10,107 nucleotides of DNA from Scedosporium boydii (taxonomy: Eukaryota; Ascomycota; Sordariomycetes; Microascales; Microascaceae), in assembly GCA_002221725.1 (NCBI GenBank), contig NJFT01000441.1:1-10107 (forward strand), written 5' to 3'. The position numbers were made by a program, and so were the translations under genes. Positions 1 to 7,755 of the stretch are shown here, piece after piece (within the stretch, counting starts at the first letter, position 1; every line of letters begins with the position of its first letter). The notes under the pieces were generated by a model. That model was not told the DNA's origin, did no database searches, and worked only from the letters and a program-made list of their open reading frames with translations.

Positions 1-100
1 GGGGGGGGGTTATACGTACGGTAGAGGGACGGGCTTCGATGAGGAGGATGGATTGGTCGAACCATTCTTGGGAGGTTTTGTAGTATTTTGTTTTCGCCAT
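1..100 (-). CDS. srp9: SRP9/SRP21-like signal recognition particle subunit, first exon (partial)
   Basis: Reading leftwards from ATG at 100-98, the sequence gives MAKTKYYKTSQEWFDQS and then a stretch ending in IEARPST at base 20. This matches what I recall of the N-terminus of fungal SRP9-21 proteins (aromatic residues, a Trp in a xxEWxxQS context, then EARPST). In the family the protein pairs with SRP14 in the Alu domain of the signal recognition particle, which targets secretory proteins to the ER. The start context ACAATGGCG is good for a eukaryote. A donor-like GTACGT begins at 19, so the exon probably ends at 20; continued coding (V-R-I-T) to the edge cannot be excluded. The rest of the gene lies beyond the window. 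A run of nine G at 1-9 marks the edge and may be intron sequence or an assembly boundary. The identification rests on about 27 residues recognised by eye. Confidence 0.68.
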   Translation of the reverse strand, partial: MAKTKYYKTSQEWFDQSILLIEARPSTVRITPP

Positions 101-856
101 TGTGTCTGTTTGATCGCTGGGAGGTCTTCGGAGGTGGGGATCTCGTCGATTGAGCCTTGGCTCCTCGGAAGTTGGGAGGAGGGTGTTGAGAGAACTCGAG
201 GCTTAAAGTTCGGGCTGAGTGAGTCCGATTGTCGCGTGGTTGGCGGGGTGGAGGGAAGCTCCCAATGTTGGTGTCGAATTTGGGTGTGCCTGCCCAGAGC
301 TGTGGGGTCGATTTTCAAATTCCCCCAGTGTAAATTTCGTCACGTGGTGGGGGACCGATCTTGCCTCTCAAAGGGTTCTCGTGTGTCCACGGTTTCTTGA
401 GATGATCTCTAATAGATTCCTTCCCAAAAACTTAGATTCTTCATCTGTAACATCCGATTTCTCACGGTGCCTTGTTCCTTCGATCTGATGCCCTCACGCC
501 TAGAAAGGACCTGCCGCAATGGGTGGACAACTTTGGCAGCCAAGAGCTATGACGGAGTTGGTCGGCGGAAGGAAAGGTCGATAACATGAACGACAGCGGT
601 CTTCTATCAAATTTGCGAGGCTTGGATAGGAAGGGAATCATTCGATTTGATACTTTTAATTCGTGTAAGAGGACATGGAACAATCTCGGGAATTCTTTGG
701 TTCTTGGTTGATGTAGAGACTCGCTCTCCAATGGTATTTTCTCCCAACGCCAGGCTCATCGTGACCTTCTATCAAAATATCGTACAAATATCAAACGCCA
801 GCCGGTATTTTTCTCCCTTAGAACAGGGGGCAATATTTTCGCCATTAAAACGTCCC
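101..856. other. Intergenic region between srp9 and swd2
   Basis: This stretch is upstream of srp9 and downstream of swd2, both on the minus strand, so it should hold the swd2 3' untranslated region and terminator and the srp9 promoter and leader. It contains several open frames of 70-115 codons on both strands, but none has recognisable composition, domains or splice structure, and I read them as chance. I see no tRNA, repeat or convincing promoter element. Confidence 0.6.
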
Positions 857-2219
857 TCAATAGCCTAGATCCGGGACCCAGAAAATCACGTCCTCATCCG
901 CTGTCGCAAAATGGTTATACCTAGGATTAAACTCAATGACCGCCGCCTCCCTCTTCTCCTCGAGTACAAAGGTCGGATCGAGCACCTTGTTCTCACCCGC
1001 ATGCTTAATATCCCAACCCAACACGTCCTTTCTCGAGCCGCTGAGCACGAACCGGCCGTCGGGCGTGAAGCAGCAGTCACCGCTGCTCTCCATCGATGCG
1101 CCGCCAGCGGGACTGCCGCCAGACGAACCGTTCGCCGTCGTAGTCTCACCGGGGGCCAGTCTAGTAGTGCCGCCTTCGGGTTTGCGCAGGAAGGCCTTCA
1201 GAGTGCCGTCGAAGGCGTCGAGGAGGAAGTGGCCGGGCCCCTTTGTGCCGAGCAAGAGAGACTTGCCGTCGTTGGAGAACTCGAGTTTGGTCCAGCCCTT
1301 GAGGAGCCATTGCCGATCGTAGTCTCTACACTGCTCGACGACATCGAACACGGAGAAGGGTGCCTTGTCAAAGTTCTTGCAGTCGTAGAGGAGGACGGTG
1401 CCGCTGCTGGGGGAGGCCACGGCGAAGATGTTTCCTGAAGGGTCGTAGGCGGCTAGGTAGGGAGTGTTGAGGAAGAGCTGACCGACCCATTGCTTGGTGG
1501 ATATGTTCCATAGGCGAACGGTGTTGTCGAGGCTGCACGAGATGAAGTTATCATGTCCTGGGTGCATGGTGAGGCAGGTCACTCGGCCCTCGTGGCCCTC
1601 GAAATATCGGATGAAGGAGTTGTCGTGAGTTGCAAGGTATCTTATAGCATCTGGCGCACAGGAAACAGTGTTAGCTTTAGCAATTGGGCCAACGGCACAG
1701 GGCTTGGGGGAGGGCGAGACGAGGCTGGATCACCATTTTGTTTGGTACTAGCGTAGATGATGCTGGAGCTTGTATGCGTAAACCTGGCCAGCTTTACTCC
1801 GTACTTTTTGCTTAATAACGTCTTGTTGTGCAGCCCATCCTTGACGTTGTAGATCTGGATCGTCTCGTCGCTCTCGGACGTCATAAGAAGCTCGCCGGGG
1901 TCGTCGAAGTCCAGCGAGAGGACACGCGGTCTTGGTTGCCCGTCCTTGACATCTTCTCGGCGGAACAGCTACATCGCAAGACAGATCCATTAGCTTTCAT
2001 CATTCGCTTGGTCGAGTGCCACAGTTGTTCGCGAGGGTGTAGCTGTAAGCTATGCCCGAGGCTTCGAGGTGCGCACCATACCTTAGTGGGTCGGAAGGTA
2101 CTTATGACGTCGCTCAATTGGGACGTGGTGTTCGATGGGCCGCCAATGACCCTGTTGAGATTGATGCCATTGGGGGTCGATGAACCGGGGGCATCGAGGT
2201 CCATTGGTGTTGAAGACAT
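857..2219 (-). CDS. swd2: WD40 protein Swd2 (COMPASS and CPF subunit), three exons
   Basis: Exons are 2219-2082, 1968-1734 and 1650-857 (stop TGA at 859-857); they join in frame to a protein of 388 residues, a normal size for fungal Swd2. After a Ser/Pro-rich start, residues about 47-125 (LFRREDVKDG..., ESDETIQIYNVKDG, LLSKKYGVKLARFTHTSSS, STKQN) and 125-175 (IRYFEGHEG, HPGHDNFISCS, DNTVRLWN) are typical Swd2/WDR82 WD40 blades. Further blades follow, with a low-complexity Gly/Ser/Thr insert near GETTTANGSSGG, ending in WVPDLGY. In the family, Swd2 is a beta-propeller in the Set1/COMPASS H3K4 methyltransferase and, in yeast, also in the cleavage and polyadenylation factor; it acts in the nucleus. 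The start is set at the first in-frame ATG, 2219; the frame opens earlier at 2276 but with GTG. A second ATG at residue 6 is possible. No disruption is seen. Confidence 0.93.
1651..1733 (-). other. swd2 intron 2 (83 nt)
   Basis: The minus-strand donor GTGATC at 1733 and acceptor GCGCCAG ending at 1651 split an Asp codon (G|AT). A perfect fungal branch site GCTAAC lies about 20 nt before the acceptor. Removing it restores the Swd2 reading STKQN-D-AIRYL, so the boundaries are well supported. Confidence 0.92.
1969..2081 (-). other. swd2 intron 1 (113 nt)
   Basis: The minus-strand donor GTATGG at 2081 follows an AAG codon, and the acceptor GATGTAG ends at 1969. A branch-like GCTAAT lies about 25 nt upstream of the acceptor. 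Splicing is phase 0 and joins STFRPTK to LFRREDV, the expected Swd2 order. The intron contains in-frame stops, including the acceptor TAG itself. Confidence 0.9.
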
Positions 2220-4042
2220 CGTTGGTGTTGAATGCGGCCCTCCGAGATGCGCTTTTAGCTCGGACGAGGTTTGCACTGGTGCTTTAGTCTGAAGAGGGGT
2301 ACAAGTGATGGGGAGAGTTTAAGCTGGAGGGGAAAAAATTGGTAGCTCAGTCGACAGATTCGAGCTGCCTATTTCGGCCTGGGCTGGTCTCTGAGAATCT
2401 GGGATCAGCGTGGGTCCCCTCCATCAATCAATCGAATCAAATTTGATGTTTTCAAACTTTGCGGGAGGCTCCAGTCGATTTCTTCTCCAACAGAAGCATT
2501 TGCTGTGGCAATCCCCCACTTTCGCACACTCCCGAGCCCACAATGCACCATTGCTTGGAGCCCACGCGACCCAGCACGGGGAAACGCGCTGTGCTTCGTA
2601 ATAGTGCAGCTCAGCCAACGAAGTCGGTGCTCAAATCCGACCCGACATCAGCGCTAATTGAAATGTCAGCCCCACGATTTAGGGTCTTAGGGCAAGTTGA
2701 AGTTTTCATCATCAATTAAGTTTTAGTTAAGCACACACTTCTTAGTGACACTGGTCTTTCCTCGAGCTATATATAGTATATCCTTACAAGAGATTTCTGA
2801 GGAAGAGGAAGAGGGGAGGAATTAGTGTTTAGTGACCCTTCTATACTAGACCTATACTTGGCCCTCACTAGTTCCACTGTTCCCCTTCACTCTGTGACAT
2901 GACCAATCCTTACACCAAGGTGGGAGTCAGCAATCCCCTGCCATGGAGTGGCCTGTTTCCTAAGAGTCTAATTTCTCAGACGACTTCACAGCGAAAGCAT
3001 TGCGGTGTAGGGAGTTGTCGGGGTCGAGAGTTGATGTTTAGACTCAGAGGGTATCATTAGAGATGCTCCGCAGGAGGCTTGGAGGCGGCGTTTGCAACTA
3101 AGAGCTAGGCAAAGTTGGTCTAACGCTTCGGCATCAGAAAATATTTACAGGAGTAACTCGACTGGAAGACGGAGGATGCTTGATGATAAGTCGGGCGCTG
3201 CATTTAGGAGCTGAGTCCCCGAAATACTAGGTTAGGAGCTAAGGAGAAAACAAAAGCATCAGTTTACTAGCGTGCGTACCTCTGGGGGAATGACAAGTGT
3301 CCTCTGGCCGTGCACCATGTTGCCGCCGCCGCTGTCGTAGGCTGTATTGGGAGCAGATGGATGTATCGAGCACCGCTGGACGCCGGCTACAACAGGTAGC
3401 AGGCTGCATATAATTGAGACGTGTGCGCTGCGAAGGTTGTGTTTTGAAGGCGTGAAAGAACGCGTAGCACCGTTGGCCGCGAGAGAGGCACCTATAAAGC
3501 ACGCCACGATTGGTACAGCTGCTTCTCAACACTACCGACTTGATTCTGTTCCATGATGATGACTGAACGACCGAATTTATGCCAAATTAGGAGGTGGGAG
3601 GAACCGCCGAGAGGGCCTTGTTTTGGGACTGTTCTAGGGCCTAGAAAAGTTCCCTACCCGAGAAATTTCTCCGATGGCGATTGTTCGAGGGCTTAGAATA
3701 TTCCTTACTACGGAGATTTCAATAGAGAGGACTACTCTACTACATCGAAAAATCTCTCCCAGGGAATTTTCTCTAATTACAAAACTTGATAGAGCCTGGT
3801 ACATACGTTGGCGATAACGCATTCTATATGCCTGTGCTCCATGCCTCTGACCTACTCTTCTACATCCAACATTTTGATATCGATCTCCGAGCTCCTAGAT
3901 TTTTATAAATGGAATAACAGTATGCAAACACTTAATTTACAAAGGTAGTAAAGTCCGGAAACGAGAAAGTGCTAGACTGTAGCCACACGCCTTTAAACAC
4001 ACTCTATATTTTAACCCAAGCTTCCTCATTCCAGTCCCTCTT
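2220..4042. other. Long gene-poor region upstream of swd2
   Basis: This 1.8-kb stretch begins with the swd2 leader and promoter. It holds a purine-rich tract (about 2798-2822) and a TATATATAG sequence near 2769. From about 3630 to 4040 it is AT-rich with many stops on both strands, including a 12-bp palindrome GAGAAATTTCTC near 3660. A minus-strand frame open from 3525 to 3259 encodes a hydrophobic start (IVACFIGASLAA) but has no ATG before it. I see no RNA gene, no repeat shared with the elements further right, and no recognisable protein. Confidence 0.5.
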
Positions 4043-4793
4043 TCAAAGCGAGAGAAACATCATAGCAATCTGAAAGTGGACATCCATGTCAGAATTTTGG
4101 AGGAATTTGCGTGCAGCAAAATCAGCCGCCCAGATGACATCATCAGTAACACTGGCACATCGACGGGTTTCCCAAAGACATTAGTCCATCCCATGAGAAA
4201 CCGGTCAAGACTCTAGTAGAGGCGTTCGCATCAATCAAGTTGGTTGAACCCAGGCAAAAGAGTATTGATCTCCTTCCCTGCCACCGACTGGAGATTAACG
4301 GATCCCAAGACGGCATCGCCAGGCACACCACCAAACATGAGGTACTCGTAGTAGGGATCATCATGCCAGGGGATATCCGGCAGTGTGACTTCAAGGCACG
4401 TAGCCAGGAATCGAGTTGGGTAGATTCTATCCTCTGGTATCTTCCAGGTGTCGACCGGAAAGATCTGTATATCCTTATGTTTTTGTTTTAGTAGCTAATA
4501 AGCGTAATTTAATCCCCAGAGCAAAGAGCCTGTCAGGGAGGTAATTACGCAAGGTACGATCCGAGTTCCTCCTTGGTGAAATGCTGTGGGTCCAAGTGAG
4601 CCCACTCCCGACGGGATTTCGTAGACTTGACTCTCCACGTGAAACGAGGGGTGTGAGCCAAGGCGGCTTCTAAGGCTATGCGGGTTAGCTGTCCGAATGT
4701 TGCAATACTTCTTAACTCAGGATTAACATACTTACTAAGAGCTATATTTCGAGTCCGCTAAAGAGTCCGGTTCTGTTCAGAATTTGATGCCAT
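4043..4793 (-). pseudogene. Decayed gene of an unidentified fungal protein family
   Basis: Coding-like text runs across this region in changing minus-strand frames. It starts at ATG 4793-4791 (MASNSEQNRTL), is stopped by TAG at 4760-4758, and continues in the same frame through RFTWRVKSTKSRREW and HFTKEEL. An extra T near 4552-4551 shifts it to NYLPDRLFALGIK, and a second shift, or a short intron, lies near 4490-4475. The next block contains IYPTRFLATCLEVTLP and EYLMFGGVPGDAVLG and ends at TGA 4233-4231. Then come RFLMGWTNVFGKPVDVP, with TAG at 4215-4213 in its frame, a further shift near 4155-4153, and VIWAADFAARKFLQNSD, ending at TGA 4045-4043. Clean amino-acid composition in each block argues for a real gene of roughly 245 residues that has decayed. 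I do not recognise a domain and assign no function. TAG codons that would arise from CAG fit RIP, but the indels do not. Confidence 0.72.
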
Positions 4794-4841
4794 GTCGCTG
4801 AAGTGTTGGTCTGGTTCCTGCTTTGCTGCTTCTTTTCCAGG

Positions 4842-4854
4842 TACTGAGATGGGG
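4842..4854 (+). repeat. Left terminal inverted repeat of copy A
   Basis: The sequence is TACTGAGATGGGG. It pairs with 5334-5346 with three transition mismatches. The first two bases TA may be the target duplication rather than the repeat itself. Confidence 0.6.
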
Positions 4855-5333
4855 AATAAGGTGACTGGTGTGAGAAGGGCACAGTTCTTATGTGGAATGG
4901 AAGAGCGGCAGCGGAAGAACTTTCTTCCTTGCCCAGGGGGCCAGAGCATTGTTATTTCCTTTCTTTTCCTCCTTCTCATCGGAGAGGGGGGACAAGTTCT
5001 TCTTCTTGAGGTTCTTCATTATTAGTTCTTTTTACAGTTCAACTGACTCCTTTTTACTCAATTACAACTAGCCTTCGTTATTGGTGACATCCTGCTGTCT
5101 ATTCCAGCTTGACACATGTCACAGGGTGTTCCTTTGAGCACTGATATGGTTCTTCTTGACTTCCCCCTATTTGGAGGTCTTATTCCTTCTAATCTGGCTC
5201 TATTCCCATTGATCAACAGTTCCAACAACTGTCCATTCCTGCCAGGGGTTCTGCAGCAGCTTCTTGCAGGAAATACTACAAACCATTGACCAAACTCTTC
5301 TCTTTTCTTGCGGTGTGCGGGCAGGCTGCACTA

Positions 5334-5346
5334 CTCCGTTTCAGTA
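5334..5346 (-). repeat. Right terminal inverted repeat of copy A
   Basis: CTCCGTTTCAGTA ends the element; the same end occurs inverted at 8861 as TACTGAAACGGAG. Beyond it the two copies share nothing, which fixes the boundary. Confidence 0.68.
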
Positions 5347-5799
5347 CTGTTAAACTTGGGATTGCGGTGTACGCTGACTAATATTAGCAGTTGTGCCGCT
5401 CTGCCTTCTGGGACTCAGGGTCGATGAGAGCAAACCATAGACCAAGATAGGCGACTTCATTCCCCTTCGCTCTCGAAAGCCTCCTATCCTTATTGAGAGA
5501 TCAGCCATGGCTAAGGATCACCAGGGGCAATCCTATCGGGAAGGCCTTGACGTGAACCTGTTTTATCTACCAAGGCCAAGGCGCCAGCAGAAAAATCCAG
5601 ATTTCCAAGATCCCAACTTGACTGAACCGCAAGACAATATATCCTCTACCTCGACACCTCGCTAAGACTATCACACTCCTTTTCCACCTCCTATTTCCAA
5701 CATGCTACAACTAGCCAGGATTAAAACCCGACTTTTGTACTAGACCGCAATAATTATAAAAATGAGGACAGACAGAAGGGCTATTCTTAATATAAGTAA
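5347..5799. other. Spacer right of copy A
   Basis: Apart from the uncertain small frame at 5507-5665, this stretch shows only AT-rich non-coding sequence with stops in all frames towards 5700-5800. It would have been the upstream region of the decayed gene at 4043-4793 before copy A inserted. Confidence 0.45.
5507..5665 (+). CDS. Possible 52-residue open frame, unidentified
   Basis: An ATG in a near-ideal eukaryotic context (CAGCCATGGCT) opens a frame of 52 residues, MAKDHQGQSYREGLDVNLF..., rich in Pro, Arg, Gln and Asn, ending at TAA 5663-5665. The frame is already open upstream, from about 5440. There is no signal peptide, membrane segment or known motif. It sits between copy A and the next coding traces and could be a small gene, the first exon of a lost gene, or chance. 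I recognise no family. Confidence 0.22.
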   Translation: MAKDHQGQSYREGLDVNLFYLPRPRRQQKNPDFQDPNLTEPQDNISSTSTPR

Positions 5800-6087
5800 A
5801 CCAGTGTCCTGATAGTATGGCCTATAACGACTAAACCATCGCGCTGTTCGACAGTGCCTATAGACAAAAATGTCCTTCTGGGCTGTGTAATGGACTCCGC
5901 CGCGCAGGTGTACGGTTTCTTCGATGAGGCTGCAGATTCCATCTCAAGGAAGAAGCAGATGGCATGATACCGGATATGTGCCCTTACACCACCCTCATTC
6001 CCATTCCTCACAATCGAGTTGTATATCGACGGGCGTTTGAACATATGTCACGTCGACAGGTCCGGGATGAAGTCCGCCAGCGATTAA
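5800..6087 (+). pseudogene. Possible coding remnant with one in-frame TGA
   Basis: One plus-strand frame is open from 5800, passes through an ATG at 5890 (MDSAAQVYGFFDEAADSIS), meets TGA at 5965-5967, and continues open for 39 further codons to TAA 6085-6087 (with TIELYIDGRLNICHVD). The first block has coding-like composition and C/G-rich third positions. The opposite strand is also open for 85 codons across the same bases, which weakens the case. No family is recognised; it may be the remnant of a small gene or chance. Confidence 0.25.
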
Positions 6088-6102
6088 GCACGATATAGAT
6101 AG

Positions 6103-6684
6103 TTATATATCGATCGAGAGGTCTAAATCCGGACAGTCCTTCGGGTCACTATAAAATATACCACCTAGCTTCTCCACTACCTCGCACCGCTCATCCATAC
6201 TCATAGCATTCCATACAACGCCTACCCCCCTCACGTTCGCTTCATATGTAGACATCGCCAGCACCCACACTCCAGGCCCACTCTGCGGCCACGCCGCTAC
6301 TACTAGCTTCCTCCGATGTAGGTTCTCTCCAAAGCCAGCCGACGCGCTCTCGTATGCCTCGACACTTGTAAAGTGCCAGGCGCCAAGCTGCTGCATACGC
6401 GCGCAGTGGCGGTCCTCAGCGGCGGCGTCGTTAGAGCGTGATGCTGGCTCAAGTCGCGCGAGGCCCAGGAACGAGAGGTCAACGCCGTTGCAATATGGTA
6501 GCACAAGCACACCACCCGTCGACGGGTGGCCATATACAGTAGTGCTGTAGGCGCCGAAGCTGACACGCTGCGTCTGCTTTTCTAAGTCTAGGACGCCCTG
6601 GTCGCTATCATATTCGGGAGAGGATTCAGAGTCAGATGACGGGTCCTGGCCCTCACGAGAGAATGGCCAAAGACGACGTATCAT
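6103..6684 (-). CDS. Conserved-looking hypothetical protein, 193 residues
   Basis: A single uninterrupted exon runs from ATG 6684 to TAA 6105-6103. The frame is open up to 6822, but the first triplet there is GTG and the only in-frame ATG is 6684, so the eukaryotic start is MIRRLWPFSREG. An acidic Ser-rich segment follows (residues about 14-29, SSDSESSPEYDSD), then VLVLPYCNGVDLSFLGLARLE. The C-terminal half contains LVVAAWPQSGPGVWVLAMST, GVGVVWNAMSMDERC and a tail YSDPKDCPDLDLSIDI. No signal peptide, membrane segment or catalytic motif is evident. The protein looks globular and cytosolic or nuclear. It lies head-to-head with the metallopeptidase-like frame, with about 400 bp between. I do not recognise the family and give no function. 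The intact frame in a decaying neighbourhood suggests it is still under selection or recently acquired. Confidence 0.7.
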   Translation of the reverse strand: MIRRLWPFSREGQDPSSDSESSPEYDSDQGVLDLEKQTQRVSFGAYSTTVYGHPSTGGVLVLPYCNGVDLSFLGLARLEPASRSNDAAAEDRHCARMQQLGAWHFTSVEAYESASAGFGENLHRRKLVVAAWPQSGPGVWVLAMSTYEANVRGVGVVWNAMSMDERCEVVEKLGGIFYSDPKDCPDLDLSIDI

Positions 6685-7078
6685 GATCAGAGGTAGCAGG
6701 ATCAGTTGGTAGGATTTGTCGATAATAGGCTGACGATGCCTATGTCTATAATGATGGTTTGCATAAGCTATTGGGCTACTATATACCCTAGTAGAGGTAC
6801 GGGGAATATACCTAGCTGGCACGTACTGAGAGGAGTGATTGCGTGAGGCACTCTTAGACTCCCCAGGGCCGAATCTAACAAACAGCTAGCCGCAAATCTA
6901 AGGCCTTGGCTAGTTAGCCGAAGCCGAGTGATGCCGCTAATGATTTTCGCTGGCGAAAGGGCGTTTCTAACTTTAGGAATTAGACACTTTGATCCCCGAG
7001 AACTCTACTATTATCTTGCAGGAGGGAGCGAGATTTTAGGCTGATATGCTGTCGTAGAATGGAGGGATTCGGGCCTGA
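6685..7078. other. Divergent intergenic region
   Basis: This separates the minus-strand hypothetical gene from the plus-strand peptidase-like frame and should contain the promoter of the former. A 37-codon frame from ATG 6931 to TGA 7042-7044 is present but has no recognisable features and no donor site that would join it to the downstream frame. Several stops interrupt all plus-strand frames, so I find no 5' part of the peptidase here. Confidence 0.45.
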
Positions 7079-7087
7079 TATATAAGG
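7079..7087 (+). promoter_or_regulatory. TATA-like sequence before the peptidase-like frame
   Basis: TATATAAGG directly follows the last in-frame stop (7076-7078) ahead of the peptidase-like frame. It may be a core promoter, but no ATG occurs in that frame until 7364, so its relevance is uncertain. Confidence 0.25.
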
Positions 7088-7698
7088 CAAGAGGACGGGT
7101 CGTACAACAGTTTACAGAAGGAGACTACTTCGTGGCATAACCAAGGGGTGCGGTATACGGGCCCTCAACGAGGGGAGAACCTCCACTTCGCCAACGTAGG
7201 CGGACTCGGCCGAGCGGACCTGATCGACGTTCGGCCTCATTCAAACAAGGCCTGGACCTACTTCAACACCTGCCCGGGCGGAGACTCGACTGGCGACGAT
7301 GGCAAGGAACCGCTCGCCGTACCAGACTTCGGAGTCTTGTCTACTCCTGCCGAGGAGGATGTCATGATTACAGTGATAACTGACATCACAACGGACCAGG
7401 AGCCTGTCTCGGTCGATATAAACGTTCCCGACTCCATCGCACACTTCGTCGCCGCCCTGGAGGAGGATGGTGAAGTTTTTGACGGAGATATCGAAGCCGC
7501 CGCCACTCGTCTGGTCAACTGGAATGGCTGTAGTACATATGAAAAAAAGGAAATTTATAAGGGCTGGCGCCAGTCTTGGAAGCTTATGAACCGTATCCTC
7601 CAGGAAGTCAACAACCTGAACTGGAATGAAGCCGCTGCGGTTGAGTACTTGGGGCCGCCAGCCCTCATCAAACCTGTCCAGGATAGGATAAAGAGTTC

Positions 7699-7755
7699 GT
7701 GCAAGACCACCAAAACACAAAAAAGAGAAAAAAGAAAGAAAAGGTTACTTACAAG
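7699..7755 (+). other. Candidate 57-nt in-frame intron or purine-rich insert
   Basis: The stretch starts GTGCAAG, ends TTACAAG, contains a long A/G tract, and encodes an out-of-place Lys/Arg-rich segment (CKTTKTQKREKRKKR) between otherwise peptidase-like text. Its 57 nt preserve frame, so both spliced and unspliced readings remain open. The donor is weak and no good branch site is seen. Confidence 0.3.

Larger units (their letters stand above)
4842..5346. mobile_element. 505-bp non-autonomous element with terminal inverted repeats (copy A)
   Basis: Bases 4909-5346 match, in inverse orientation, three separated blocks at 8861-9758, with roughly 80-85% identity by eye. The outer edge is sharp: both copies end in CCGTTTCAGTA (or its complement) and then diverge. 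The left end TACTGAGATGGGG (4842-4854) is an inverted match to the right end CTCCGTTTCAGTA (5334-5346), with 10 of 13 positions equal and three transitions. Both ends carry TA, which would fit a TA target duplication as in Tc1/mariner-type elements. There is no protein-coding frame, so this looks like a MITE or other non-autonomous element. Differences between the copies are mostly transitions (for example CACATG versus CATATG), as expected if RIP acted. The superfamily is inference. Confidence 0.75.

Noticed and set aside
10..400. Open frames of about 100 codons on both strands
   Set aside because: They overlap the SRP9 exon in other frames and the intergenic region, with no recognisable features or ATG of quality.
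911..1438. 175-codon plus-strand open frame
   Set aside because: It lies antisense to the well-supported third exon of swd2 and is a composition effect of its GC-rich codons.
2220..2276. N-terminal extension of Swd2 by 19 residues starting at 2276
   Set aside because: The triplet at 2276 is GTG, not ATG; the first in-frame ATG is at 2219.
3259..3525. Minus-strand frame with a hydrophobic, signal-like start
   Set aside because: It has an in-frame TGA just upstream, no ATG, and no clear donor/acceptor pair to supply one; no family recognised.
6685..6822. 46-residue N-terminal extension of the hypothetical protein
   Set aside because: The frame opens with GTG at 6822 and has no ATG until 6684; the extension is His/Arg/Tyr-rich and not protein-like.
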